From: Methanomicrobiaceae archaeon
GTDB lineage: Archaea; Halobacteriota; Methanomicrobia; Methanomicrobiales; Methanomicrobiaceae
Length of the DNA: 57,696 bases
Assembly (NCBI GenBank): GCA_016937345.1
Contig: JAFGWE010000009.1
Coordinates: forward strand, 1-57,696
Reading direction: 5' to 3'
Below, piece after piece: positions 1 through 8,647 of this stretch. A program made the position numbers and the translations under genes. Position 1 is the first letter of the stretch. The number at the start of each line of letters is the position of its first letter. The notes beneath the pieces were generated by a model. It ran no database searches and had not been told where the DNA came from. It saw only the letters and a program-made list of their open reading frames with translations.

Positions 1-7
1 GTGAAAA

Positions 8-1036
8 TTAGTATTTTTTCTGGTTGTATAACGCCCAGATCTTGCATGCTCCCTCATGGCTTACCATGCATGGTCCGACCGGATTTTGTGGTGTACAGGC
101 TTTTCCAAAAAGCTTACAGTCAGATGGATCAGCAATACCTCTCAAAACTTTGTCACAAATGCAGGCAGAATTCTTCTCTACATGTTTAATTTGGACTCCA
201 AATTTTTTAAGTGCATCATATTTTTCAAATTCTTTCTTAAGTTTTAAGCCGGAATCGGGTATTACCGGAAAACCTCTCCACTCAACATCACAGGGCTCAA
301 AAACTTCATAAAGCATATTCATTGCTTTTTTATTGCCTTCTCTTTCAACTGCACGCGGATATGCATTTTCAACAGTTGCTCTTCCCTCTTTTACCTGCTT
401 TACAAGCATATATAATCCTAAAAGGATGTCATCAGGTTCAAATCCTGCAACAACCTGTGGAACAGGGAACTCTTCATACATCTCATATCCGGTTAAAACA
501 CATACATGGCCGGGAAGTAAAAAACCGTCAAGATGTGCCTCGCCCTGCTCAAGCAAAAACTTCATTGCAGGTGGCACAAACCTGTGCGAACAGAGAATAC
601 TGAAATTATCAGGCGGATTCGTAAGGAGAGTTGCGGCAACTGTCGGCGCTGTTGTTTCAAAACCAACAGATATGAATACAACTTCCTTGTCAGTCCCTTT
701 TGCAATTTCAACTGCTTTATGAACTCCCTGAACAACCCTTACATCTTTTCCGCAGGAGTCCAGAGAACCTTTTGTTCCCGGAACACGCATAAGATCCCCG
801 TATGTTGCAATAATGCAGTCTTTTTCCGCAAGCTCAAGCGCTGCATCAATTTCTCCCTGTGGTGTTATGCAGACAGGGCAGCCCGGACCCATAACAATCT
901 TAAGACCTTTAGGAAGAACACTCCTAAGTCCTGATTTTGCTATCGCTGCCTCATGTGTCCCGCAAATATGCATAAAAGTGTAATCTTTGTCGACAATGTC
1001 ATCAAGTGCTTTTTTTATATCCTGTCCGCCTGCCAT
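8..1036 (-). CDS. hypD: Hydrogenase maturation protein HypD
   Basis: HypD works with HypC and HypE to assemble the Fe(CN)2CO group of [NiFe] hydrogenases in the cytoplasm. The protein has the family signatures CGTHE near residue 25 and GPGCPVCITP near residue 50, and a C-terminal cysteine cluster (CICDK, SDCKLFGKAC, GPCMVSHEGAC) that binds the 4Fe-4S cluster. Its length of about 342 aa is normal and it ends complete just inside the window edge. I chose the ATG at 1036; a TTG at 1045 would add three residues. Its client here is presumably the Eha hydrogenase at 18-25 kb, plus F420- or MvhADG-type enzymes outside the window. Family assignment is very secure. Confidence 0.96.
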   Translation of the reverse strand: MAGGQDIKKALDDIVDKDYTFMHICGTHEAAIAKSGLRSVLPKGLKIVMGPGCPVCITPQGEIDAALELAEKDCIIATYGDLMRVPGTKGSLDSCGKDVRVVQGVHKAVEIAKGTDKEVVFISVGFETTAPTVAATLLTNPPDNFSILCSHRFVPPAMKFLLEQGEAHLDGFLLPGHVCVLTGYEMYEEFPVPQVVAGFEPDDILLGLYMLVKQVKEGRATVENAYPRAVEREGNKKAMNMLYEVFEPCDVEWRGFPVIPDSGLKLKKEFEKYDALKKFGVQIKHVEKNSACICDKVLRGIADPSDCKLFGKACTPQNPVGPCMVSHEGACKIWALYNQKKY

Positions 1037-1169
1037 TGATATCAATATATTTTTTGAGCCTTATCAGATTTAGTTATGTGCAAATTTTTAACAAAATACT
1101 CTCAGGAGAGATAAATGACTTAAAAAAATTTGAAATCTGAAACAGGCAGTTAACTCTGGCCTGAGAATA

Positions 1170-1727
1170 TTATCGGATTATCTTATCAACAAAAGTCGTA
1201 AAACGTACTTCAAGTGCAGGGTCCAGACCACCCTCAACCACAAGAAAAATACCCTTTACCTGAAGCAGACGAAATTTATTAGTCAGGAAGTGGATGAATT
1301 TGGAGATCTGATCAGATGAGACATATATTAACATCGTTGTAATCGAATCAAAAACGACCACAGTTTCGCCGCTGCTATTATTGAGATTTATCATCTCTGT
1401 AATTGCAATACCGGTATCTGTCAGATTTGAAGGAGTGCTTATAAATCTGCACTTTTTAGGATTTTTGTTTTCAGGCTCTTTTCCAAGTGCATAACGTGAT
1501 ATCAAATCAACAAAGTAAATATTTGAAGTATCAATATTATTTTCTTCATAAGCCCTAATCAGATTTATATATGGCTGATTTGAAGTAACAACTATTGTTT
1601 TGTAATTCAGTTTGGCAAGCTGTGAAACTAAAGCTGTATTTTCCTTTTTTATATTATTTGCTCCGGAAAAAATCAAAAATAAATCATTTTCCCCAATCGA
1701 GCTGCTGATATCCGCCAACAGTTTCAC
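1170..1727 (-). CDS. RecA/KaiC-superfamily-like protein lacking a P-loop
   Basis: This 185-aa protein has alternating strands and helices like a RecA/KaiC core. A Walker-B-like hydrophobic strand ends in Asp (VVVFDSITTML, about residue 124). No Walker A GxxxxGK[ST] motif is visible where one would be expected, so it is probably an inactive, signalling-type relative. Its GTG start at 1727 directly follows the TAG stop of the PAS protein upstream with no gap, so the two are almost certainly co-translated. Similar short P-loop-less proteins beside PAS sensors occur in methanogens, and I infer a role in signal relay. The exact function is unknown. Confidence 0.6.
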   Translation of the reverse strand: MKLLADISSSIGENDLFLIFSGANNIKKENTALVSQLAKLNYKTIVVTSNQPYINLIRAYEENNIDTSNIYFVDLISRYALGKEPENKNPKKCRFISTPSNLTDTGIAITEMINLNNSSGETVVVFDSITTMLIYVSSDQISKFIHFLTNKFRLLQVKGIFLVVEGGLDPALEVRFTTFVDKIIR

Positions 1728-2756
1728 CTAATTTTTAAAATATTTAATGTAATCCTCTGGAATTTCTTCATAACTCCCAATTATTGCCTGATTAAGCTCT
1801 CTTAAATTGTGAACAATCTGTTCTGTATTTTTCATCTGTATTGATAAATTTAAAATTAAATTTTCCTTATCAATGCCATCAGATTTTACCATTTCAATGA
1901 TATTTGAGAGATTTAACCGGACCATTTCCGCAGGAGTCTTAAGCCTCATTGCAGCTTCAGAAATATATCTGATCATTGTGTTAAACATCTGCTTTTCACG
2001 GGTAATGTCAGTAGTAATTACTGAGGCTCCCACAATAGAATCAAATTTGTTTTTGATTGGAGAAAGGGTTATTAAAACATTTACAGTCTTATTGGATTTT
2101 GTGATTCTCTCTGTTTCAAAACTGGGAACCGAATCTCCGCCTTTAATCTTCTCAATTTCTGATTCAATTTCATTTTCTCTCCCGTGGGGTACCAGAACAG
2201 ACATGTTTTTCCCTAAAATATCAAAGGCAGAATATCCGTATATCCTCTCAGCACCCTGATTCCAGCTTATTATCTTCTGGTTGAGATCCATACCGATGAT
2301 CGCGTCATTTGAGGATTTTACAATGTTTGAAAGATAAATGTTTTCAAATTCGGATTCAACCTGTTTTGAAATATCTCTAATAATACAGATTGCACACCAT
2401 TCACCATCTATATTAACAGAAGACACCGATACATCGGCAAAAAATTCCAGTTTATCTTTTCTTATTACAATCCCTCTTGTGAAAAAACTGCTCTCATTAC
2501 CAGCTTTATCAGTTATGAAATCAATAAATCGTTCAGATGCAAGAATAGCTTTATCGTTACTGATAAGTCTGCCAATCATATCAGTAAAATTTTTGCCAAG
2601 AATTTCATCTGCACTGTAACCGATAATAATCTCAGCTGCCCTATTCCAGATTATTATAGAACCAGATTTATCAATTAAGACAACAGCATAAGGAATTGCA
2701 TTTACCATCAACATGCACTCTCTGCTGAAATTCATTGAAGAATATTTCTTGTCCAT
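1728..2756 (-). CDS. PAS-domain sensor protein without kinase domain
   Basis: This 342-aa soluble protein has two PAS domains: about residues 12-130 (IIIWNRAAEIIIGYSADEIL) and about 140-260 (IISWNQGAERIYGYSA). Each is followed by a PAC-type segment (AICIIRDISKQ; GASVITTDITREKQ). The last 80 residues are helical and may be a dimerisation or degenerate phosphoacceptor segment (AAMRLKTPAEMVRLNLSNI), but there is no HATPase domain. It is a sensory input module, probably cytoplasmic since no membrane segment is seen. It shares an operon with the RecA-like protein directly downstream, whose start abuts its stop. The ligand is not predictable. Confidence 0.8.
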   Translation of the reverse strand: MDKKYSSMNFSRECMLMVNAIPYAVVLIDKSGSIIIWNRAAEIIIGYSADEILGKNFTDMIGRLISNDKAILASERFIDFITDKAGNESSFFTRGIVIRKDKLEFFADVSVSSVNIDGEWCAICIIRDISKQVESEFENIYLSNIVKSSNDAIIGMDLNQKIISWNQGAERIYGYSAFDILGKNMSVLVPHGRENEIESEIEKIKGGDSVPSFETERITKSNKTVNVLITLSPIKNKFDSIVGASVITTDITREKQMFNTMIRYISEAAMRLKTPAEMVRLNLSNIIEMVKSDGIDKENLILNLSIQMKNTEQIVHNLRELNQAIIGSYEEIPEDYIKYFKN

Positions 2757-2890
2757 TTTGATCCGCCCTTAATTATAAGATTTATAACTTACATTACGCT
2801 TTTTTATACTTAAGATATGCATATTCAGGACTTTATATCAGATATTATTCTAAAATTTTAAAAATTTTAAAAAAATCTGCCACTTAGATT

Positions 2891-3832
2891 TTATTTGTTT
2901 TTTGCAGAGTAAAATATCCCTCTCTCACCAGAGGATTCACAGATCAAATCATCTTCCACAAGAATACCCAGATATTTATTTATCTCATTTGGATGAAGTC
3001 CGGAGATTTTGGCAATATCCTCAAGAGTACATGGTCTGCGCTGTATTGTATGTAGTATAAGGCCGGAAACATCATCACTATAGGCCTCACTTGTAATCCT
3101 TTCTGCAGGTTTTTTTGGTATCTCAACATTATGATGATTTATTTTTGAGGCAATTTGTTTTAATTCCTCATCATCTGCAGATCTTATCCAGCTGACAATT
3201 CCCGGCCTGTCAAGAGTATTTAACTGAACCTTCTCAGGATTTATTTTTTTTATTTCCTGATTGATCTTTTCAATTTCAGAATCAGTATCATTAATTCCGG
3301 GAACAATAAAGATCTCAAGCCATATCTCTCCGGGAAATTTCTGACTAAACTTTACAATCCCTTCATTAATTTTATTTATACTAAGAGTACTATGCGGACG
3401 ATCAATTTTTTTAAAGGACTTTTCAGATGCACTGTCAAGTGAAGGCACCACAACATCAATTTCCATACAGTCATTCCTCACTTTTTCGTCCCAGAAAAGA
3501 CTGCCGTTTGTGAGAAGTGCAATTTTATACTCAGGATAATTTTTCCTGAGATATGATGTTATCTCTTTAATTCCCGTGTGTAAAGTAGGTTCTCCGGAAC
3601 CGGAATATGTAATAAAGTCAAGTTTTGGATGTGTCTTTAATAAATCATCTAGTTCTGAGAGAACATCCTTTAAAGGAACATATTCCTTTCTTTCAATTGT
3701 CAAATCTGTAGTTTTCCCGCATTCACAGTAAATGCAGTTATATGAGCAGGTTTTATGGGGAATCAGGTCTATTCCAAGGGATATCCCAAGTCTTCTTGAA
3801 GGTACAGGACCAAAAAGATATTTATAATCCAT
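2891..3832 (-). CDS. Radical SAM protein with C-terminal winged helix
   Basis: The radical SAM cluster motif CSYNCIYC lies near residue 29, followed by a glycine-rich SAM-binding stretch (TYSGSGEPTLH, about 95). The fold fits the COG0731-type Fe-S oxidoreductases, cytoplasmic enzymes that make a 5'-deoxyadenosyl radical. The last ~65 residues (from about ILHTIQRRPCTLEDIAKISG) form a winged-helix-like domain, a recurrent arrangement in this archaeal family. The gene is monocistronic and divergent from the NifX-like gene at 3918. The substrate is unknown; the family contains distant relatives of the wyosine enzyme TYW1, but there is no evidence for that role here. Confidence 0.85.
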   Translation of the reverse strand: MDYKYLFGPVPSRRLGISLGIDLIPHKTCSYNCIYCECGKTTDLTIERKEYVPLKDVLSELDDLLKTHPKLDFITYSGSGEPTLHTGIKEITSYLRKNYPEYKIALLTNGSLFWDEKVRNDCMEIDVVVPSLDSASEKSFKKIDRPHSTLSINKINEGIVKFSQKFPGEIWLEIFIVPGINDTDSEIEKINQEIKKINPEKVQLNTLDRPGIVSWIRSADDEELKQIASKINHHNVEIPKKPAERITSEAYSDDVSGLILHTIQRRPCTLEDIAKISGLHPNEINKYLGILVEDDLICESSGERGIFYSAKNK

Positions 3833-3917
3833 AAGATTCGTCTAATATTGTTACATTGAATAAATATTTAGTATTGTGCGTTTTAGCAATAATGAAGATT
3901 AATTTCAGGAAATTATT

Positions 3918-4247
3918 ATGAAGATTTGTATTACATCAAAAGAAGAGAGCCCTGAGAGCAGAGTTGAAAAAAGTTTTGGAAGAACACCATTTATTGCGGT
4001 ATATGATACAGAATCAAAAGAATTTAATTTCATAGAGAATACCAACCGCAATCTTGCAGGAGGGGTTGGTCCAAAGACTGCCCAGATGGTAATTAACTGC
4101 GGCGCAAAAATTTTAATTACAGGAATGATTGGTGAGAATGCCAAAAATGTAATAGATGCCGCAGAAATCAGGATTATTACGGTCAGTGATGAAAAGACAA
4201 TAAAAGAAGCAGTTTCTGATTTTGAAAAGGAAAATCCGGCCAACTGA
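3918..4247 (+). CDS. NifX/NifB-like dinitrogenase Fe-Mo cofactor family protein
   Basis: A 109-aa single-domain protein of the dinitrogenase iron-molybdenum cofactor biosynthesis family (COG1433). It begins with the usual MKICITSKEESPESRVEKSF, followed by FIAVYDTES, GGVGPKTAQM and GAKILITGMIGENA. These small proteins bind metal-sulfur clusters or carry cofactors. It is first in an operon with two ferredoxin-ATPase fusions (4263 and 5111). Methanogens often pair such genes, and I infer a role in Fe-S or metallocofactor assembly rather than nitrogen fixation, as no nif genes are present. A second family member lies at 25488. Confidence 0.88.
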   Translation: MKICITSKEESPESRVEKSFGRTPFIAVYDTESKEFNFIENTNRNLAGGVGPKTAQMVINCGAKILITGMIGENAKNVIDAAEIRIITVSDEKTIKEAVSDFEKENPAN

Positions 4248-4262
4248 CATTCGGAGTTTTAA

Positions 4263-5114
4263 ATGAAGATTGCAGTTGCAAGCGGTAAGGGCGGAACTGG
4301 TAAAACCACGGTTGCAGCAAATCTGGCACTGGCAATATCAGAAATAGTTAATACTTCCTTAATTGACTGTGATGTTGAAGAACCAAACCTTCATATTTTT
4401 TTTGAGGGAGAGGTGAAATCAGTCGATGAATTCGTAAAAAAGCCACGTGTAGACGAGAGTATATGTACACTCTGCAAAGAATGTGCAGAATTCTGCCGGT
4501 TTGGTGCAATTAGTATTATAAAAGAAAAAGTGCTGATATCTGATGAACTCTGCCACTCCTGCGGCGGATGCCGCATAGTCTGTCCTGCTGATGCAATATC
4601 TGAAATTGACGTCGCAATTGGAAAGATCTCAGAGATTAGAGTTTCAGACAAACTTCTGTTAATTGAAGGACGTTTAAATCCGGGTCAGCCGGCAGGAAAT
4701 GAAATAATTAAAGCCTCAAAGAAAGACAGTGATAATTTTGATGCGGTAATTTTTGACGCACCTCCGGGGGCTGCATGCCCATTTATTGAGACGATCTCCG
4801 ACAGTGATTATTGTATTCTTGTAACAGAGCCCACCCCTTTTGGACTTCATGATCTAAAAGCAGCCTATGAAACAGGAAAAGTTGCAGATGTTCCCATGGG
4901 AGTTGTCATCAACAGAAGCACTGGAAAAGATGATGATATTGAATCATTCTGTTTTAAAAACAATCTTGAAGTGCTGATGAAAATACCAAATGACCTTAAA
5001 ATTGCAGTGATTCAAAACAATGGCGGTCTTTTTTCAGTGGAATTTCCTGAGTGGAAAAAGAATTTCTTAAATCTTTATGAGAAAATAGCAGGTCTTTATG
5101 GAGTGGCATTATGA
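4263..5114 (+). CDS. MinD/Mrp-superfamily ATPase with inserted two-cluster ferredoxin domain (first copy)
   Basis: The protein begins with a deviant Walker A motif (ASGKGGTGKTTVAANL, residues 6-21). At residues 64-110 it carries two 4Fe-4S motifs (CTLCKECAEFC and CHSCGGCRIVCP). The ATPase fold then resumes with the DAPPGAACPFIE switch region near residue 165. This is the COG1149 architecture. Such ATPases are thought to act in Fe-S cluster assembly or transfer. It follows the NifX-like gene by 15 nt and its TGA overlaps the ATG of the next gene (ATGA). All eight cluster-binding cysteines are present. The client protein is unknown. Confidence 0.9.
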   Translation: MKIAVASGKGGTGKTTVAANLALAISEIVNTSLIDCDVEEPNLHIFFEGEVKSVDEFVKKPRVDESICTLCKECAEFCRFGAISIIKEKVLISDELCHSCGGCRIVCPADAISEIDVAIGKISEIRVSDKLLLIEGRLNPGQPAGNEIIKASKKDSDNFDAVIFDAPPGAACPFIETISDSDYCILVTEPTPFGLHDLKAAYETGKVADVPMGVVINRSTGKDDDIESFCFKNNLEVLMKIPNDLKIAVIQNNGGLFSVEFPEWKKNFLNLYEKIAGLYGVAL

Positions 5115-5983
5115 AAACAATTGCAGTTGTAAGCGGCAAAGGCGGAACTGGCAAGACCACCTTTACTGCAGGAATTGCATCACTAATTAAAAAACCGTTT
5201 ACTCTTGTTGATTGTGATGTTGATGCAGCCAATCTATGTCTGTTATTTGATATCAAAATTGAAGAGGATAAAGACTTTTTTGGATCAGATATTGCATCAG
5301 TTAATCAGGATTTATGTGTTCAGTGCGGTTCCTGTGAAGATAACTGTAGATTTGATGCCGTAGCATATAACCCAAAATCAGACTCCTTTGAGGTTAACAG
5401 AATTGCATGTGAAGGCTGCGCAGTTTGCACAATAGTATGTCCGTTTGATGCTGTATCATTATCAAGAATCAAAACAGGAGAAATCCGGATATCAGATGCC
5501 AAAGATTTTAAAATTGTCCATGCTGATCTTCTTCCAGGCTGTGGTGCAAGCGGTCTTTTAGTTAAGCAGGTAAAAAAAGAAGCAGAAAATATCTCTTCAG
5601 ATTCTGAATTTATTTTAATAGACGGACCGCCGGGAATAGGATGCCCGTTTATTGCAACTGTCAGCGGTGTGGATTATGCAGTTATTGTTGCAGAACCGGG
5701 TCTTTCTTCACTGCATGATCTAAAACGTGCAAAACAGGTAATTGATATCTTTGGTGCAAAGATTTTCGTTGTCATAAACCGTTATGATTTGAGTGAAAAT
5801 ATTACCCGGCAGATCGAGAATTATTGTTTAGAGAACAATATTGGTATTGCAGGCAAAATACCCTATGACGAAAAAGTTTTTGAATCGGTCAGAAATCTTA
5901 TGCCATTAACAAGGTATGACTGCCCGGCATCAGAAGCATTAAAGAACTGCTTTTCTTACATTGCGGATAAAACAGGGATTTAA
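5111..5983 (+). CDS. MinD/Mrp-superfamily ATPase with inserted two-cluster ferredoxin domain (second copy)
   Basis: A paralogue of the gene immediately before it, 290 aa, with the same order of parts: VSGKGGTGKTTFTAGI at residues 7-22, ferredoxin motifs CVQCGSCEDNC and CEGCAVCTIVCP, then GPPGIGCPFIATVSG. Translational coupling by a 4-nt overlap suggests that the two products form a heterodimer, as MinD-type ATPases dimerise around ATP. In archaea these genes usually occur as a tandem pair beside a NifX-like gene. The inferred role is Fe-S or cofactor assembly. Nothing is degenerate in the visible motifs. Confidence 0.9.
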   Translation: MKTIAVVSGKGGTGKTTFTAGIASLIKKPFTLVDCDVDAANLCLLFDIKIEEDKDFFGSDIASVNQDLCVQCGSCEDNCRFDAVAYNPKSDSFEVNRIACEGCAVCTIVCPFDAVSLSRIKTGEIRISDAKDFKIVHADLLPGCGASGLLVKQVKKEAENISSDSEFILIDGPPGIGCPFIATVSGVDYAVIVAEPGLSSLHDLKRAKQVIDIFGAKIFVVINRYDLSENITRQIENYCLENNIGIAGKIPYDEKVFESVRNLMPLTRYDCPASEALKNCFSYIADKTGI

Positions 5984-6069
5984 TTAATAATTCTGTGCTG
6001 AAAATATCCCCTTAAAAATCTGCTTTTTATCAGATAATCTTTTTAAACAGATACTCTTAATTAAAACTA

Positions 6070-6795
6070 ATGTACGGGGTATCCACTCATTGCCTTTCAG
6101 ATAAACCACTGGATTCTGCTCTTGTGACTCTTGCAGACATTACATCCATAGTTGAAATAATGGATGACGGACTCCATTATCTGGATTCTCCAGAAATTCT
6201 CCAGTCTTTCTCATTTACATACTATATGCACGCCCCTTCACGAGGCGTTAATATTGCATCCCACCTGGAGCCGATACGAAAGGCAAGTGTTGAGGTAATA
6301 AGCCACTGCATCTCAATCGCATCTGAAGTGAATGCAAAAGGAGTTGTAGTTCATCCAGGATATTTCGGCTGGATCTCACAGAAAGATGTCGGCATATTTC
6401 AGCTTCAAAAGTCACTAATAGAGATTACCAAATTATCAGAAGAGTTCTCCACACCGTATTTTGTTGAGAATATGCCTAAATGGGATTATTTTTTCCTTCA
6501 GAGACCTGAAGATCTCTCTCTTATTGCAGATATTCCGTTTGCGCTCGATGTCGGCCATGCCAATATGAACGGATGCCTTGAGGAATTTTTAGAGGTCGAT
6601 GTTTCCCATTTTCATATACATGACAATGACGGGCTCTCTGATTCACATCTTGCAATAGGTGACGGCAATATTGATTTTGCGCCCGTCTATGATAAAATTC
6701 AAAAAGGAAAGGGTTGTCCTGTTATTGAAGCAGGCACTCTGGACGGTGTTATACGAAGCATTCATGCTTTAAAAAGGGAAAAAATAAGACTCTGA
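6070..6795 (+). CDS. Sugar phosphate isomerase/epimerase-like TIM barrel protein
   Basis: A 241-aa protein of the xylose isomerase-like / AP endonuclease 2 TIM-barrel superfamily. Metal-ligand candidates are visible: VVHPGYFGW (~100), FVENMPKWDY (~140), ALDVGHANM (~160), FHIHDNDGLSDSHLAIGDG (~187) and VIEAGTLDG (~222). This His/Glu/Asp/His/Glu set fits a divalent-metal isomerase or an endonuclease IV relative, but the protein is shorter than Nfo, so an isomerase/epimerase assignment is preferred. It stands alone, downstream of the ATPase operon and upstream of tRNA-Thr. The substrate is unknown. Confidence 0.8.
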   Translation: MYGVSTHCLSDKPLDSALVTLADITSIVEIMDDGLHYLDSPEILQSFSFTYYMHAPSRGVNIASHLEPIRKASVEVISHCISIASEVNAKGVVVHPGYFGWISQKDVGIFQLQKSLIEITKLSEEFSTPYFVENMPKWDYFFLQRPEDLSLIADIPFALDVGHANMNGCLEEFLEVDVSHFHIHDNDGLSDSHLAIGDGNIDFAPVYDKIQKGKGCPVIEAGTLDGVIRSIHALKREKIRL

Positions 6796-6902
6796 CATCT
6801 ATTCATTAACAGATATACATCCTGAAAATAAATTTTCATAAAGGACAATTTAGTTAAGATTTTATATGTACTAAATCGACCTTATAATGCAATTTTACAT
6901 TT

Positions 6903-6974
6903 GCCTCAGTGGCTTAGTGGCATAGCGCGTCCTTGGTAAGGACGAGGTCGCGGGTTCAACTCCCGCTTGAGGCT
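6903..6974 (+). tRNA. tRNA-Thr (anticodon GGT)
   Basis: The cloverleaf folds with acceptor GCCTCAG pairing with the 3' strand before discriminator T at 6974, anticodon stem CGTCC/GGACG and loop TTGGTAA (anticodon GGT), and a T arm with loop GTTCAAC. U73 is the expected archaeal threonine discriminator. CCA is not encoded. There is no intron. A TATA-like TTTTATATG lies at about 6860. Confidence 0.96.
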
Positions 6975-7115
6975 TCAGGAATTCAAGTTAAATTCCCCCC
7001 CAAAACTTTTTTTTAAAATTAATTAGAGTCCTTGTAAATTTGATTTATCTCTTTTTTGATTCAGGAAGAAATTTTCAAAAAAAGATTGTTTAGAGAGACT
7101 AAAGAGATGACAAAT

Positions 7116-8420
7116 TCAGCTAAAAACCTGTGACCACTTATAAAAGACATTCTCCGCGTCTTTCTGCCTTATTGAATGCATGATATGGTTTGGAAGATCC
7201 TTTGAAACCGGGTAGATCTGATCACTCCACCAGTAGCCATATGAGAATACACCTGCTATATCGTAATTGCCGTCGTATATCGCCCTGAAGAGTCCCTCGT
7301 ATCCGAGCGCCTGCTCCTTATAGTCCATATTCCAGTTACCAAACTCACCTATCTTTGGCTCGATCCATCCCTCCTGGAGTGCCCCGGTGTAACTCGGAAG
7401 CGTGACCGAGACATATACTTCATTCCCTGCAAACTGCTTCCATTCCGGCCTTGAGAGCCATTCGGTAAATGATGCCTCGATATCATCTATATCGTCGTTA
7501 TTGGTGTCGGCAAAGATGTCCCTGCCGGTATAGTCGCCATTTGGATCCCACTGGATCAGCACGAAGTCGACATTCTTCACCGCATCAAACTTGCTGATGT
7601 ATGGGAGCATGCCCAAAAGCCCGATCTTACCGGAGAATCTCTTCCTGACCTCAGGAATCAGTTCTGAATATTTCTCGTCCATGGTTTCAGTATCCACGAT
7701 CCATTCGAAGGACTGGTCACCAGGATTGATGGTCATATAGTCAATGCCTGCGGCTTCCGCTTTGTCGGCCTGCTCCAGTATTTTTTCCTTCCATCCTGGC
7801 CACAACTTGTTGAAGTATTGAATCTTGGTGGCATCGTCTGCCGAGAGAAGAGTGCCTCTTGCAGTGCTTCCTGCATCCCCGCCTGTCACGCTCACAAACG
7901 TATACATGGGATCATAGAGGGCTGTGACCATCATGACCATCTGCTGGTTGTTGGCTCTTGCAGCGGCGACTATCTGATTCAGTTCATCCTGCGATATGGT
8001 AATCGCAGAAGGTATAACGCTCTCCGGCACGTATGTGACATCGAAATTCTCGTCGAACATGGTGAAGTCAGTTACAAAAACAGCCTCGCTTCTGATACTT
8101 CCGATTCTCTGCATTGTAGATTCCATGTTCTTTGCCGGGTCCTCGCCGAGGTCGATTACCACATGCGGGTTACCCCACATGTCCATTGTCCCTATGCCTG
8201 TTATCAGCACTTTATAAGTATCCGGGTACGTTTCGGAAATATAGTCAAGTTCCTGATACTGAAAAGCCCCGCCAACTTCAGGAGCCTCACACCAGGGAGG
8301 GCGTGGTCCCTGCCAGCCGGGAGGAGGACATATATCTCCTGCGAGAAGAGAGAGTAATCCAAATATCAAAAGAAGAATAACCGGAATTGAGATTATTGCA
8401 ATAATGATTCTTTTATCCAT
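7116..8420 (-). CDS. Membrane-anchored extracellular glycoside hydrolase-like TIM-barrel protein
   Basis: This 434-aa protein starts with one hydrophobic segment (residues 4-27), probably a signal anchor; the rest is outside the cell. The mature part has an aromatic-rich, TIM-barrel-like pattern with motifs resembling GH113-type endo-mannanase or related glycosidase folds: GIDYMTINPGDQSFEW (~230), DFVLIQWDPNGDYTG (~290) and IAGVFSYGYWWSDQ near the end. Asp/Asn-rich DTNNDDIDDIE (~311) looks like a calcium-binding dockerin-type loop. It is clearly more GC-rich than its neighbours, suggesting recent acquisition. The catalytic acids are not assigned, so the enzyme class is an inference. Confidence 0.55.
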   Translation of the reverse strand: MDKRIIIAIISIPVILLLIFGLLSLLAGDICPPPGWQGPRPPWCEAPEVGGAFQYQELDYISETYPDTYKVLITGIGTMDMWGNPHVVIDLGEDPAKNMESTMQRIGSIRSEAVFVTDFTMFDENFDVTYVPESVIPSAITISQDELNQIVAAARANNQQMVMMVTALYDPMYTFVSVTGGDAGSTARGTLLSADDATKIQYFNKLWPGWKEKILEQADKAEAAGIDYMTINPGDQSFEWIVDTETMDEKYSELIPEVRKRFSGKIGLLGMLPYISKFDAVKNVDFVLIQWDPNGDYTGRDIFADTNNDDIDDIEASFTEWLSRPEWKQFAGNEVYVSVTLPSYTGALQEGWIEPKIGEFGNWNMDYKEQALGYEGLFRAIYDGNYDIAGVFSYGYWWSDQIYPVSKDLPNHIMHSIRQKDAENVFYKWSQVFS

Positions 8421-8443
8421 TAAGTTAAATTGAACAAACCTAA

Positions 8444-8454
8444 AATATATATAT
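8444..8454 (-). promoter_or_regulatory. TATA box of the glycosidase-like gene
   Basis: An alternating A/T TATA-like tract is centred about 29 nt before the ATG at 8420. That spacing implies a leaderless or nearly leaderless transcript. Confidence 0.5.
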
Positions 8455-8615
8455 GTATTTCTTAATTATTGAGTAATCAGGAAATTTGCACAAAGAATTA
8501 CCATAAAATGAATTTTTTTATTCTCTGCCTGATTTAAGGCTGAATATGTATCAGATTTGATTAAATTTATCAGCCAATTATTTATCGCCAAAAGTAAAAA
8601 AATTAATTTAAGGAG

Positions 8616-8625
8616 AATTATATAC
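8616..8625 (+). promoter_or_regulatory. TATA box of purC
   Basis: AATTATATAC lies about 27 nt before the ATG at 8648, consistent with transcription starting at or just before the start codon. A weak AAAGG at 8636 could also serve as a ribosome-binding site. Confidence 0.5.
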
Positions 8626-8647
8626 ATCAGTAATTAAAGGATTAATT

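Noticed and set aside
322-934. Several plus-strand open frames opposite hypD
   Set aside because: They are the complementary strand of a strongly conserved gene, have no ribosome-binding sites and show no protein-family features.
3918-5983. Nitrogen-fixation gene cluster
   Set aside because: Only NifX-like and MinD-like ATPase genes are present; no nifH, D, K, E, N or B radical SAM gene is nearby.
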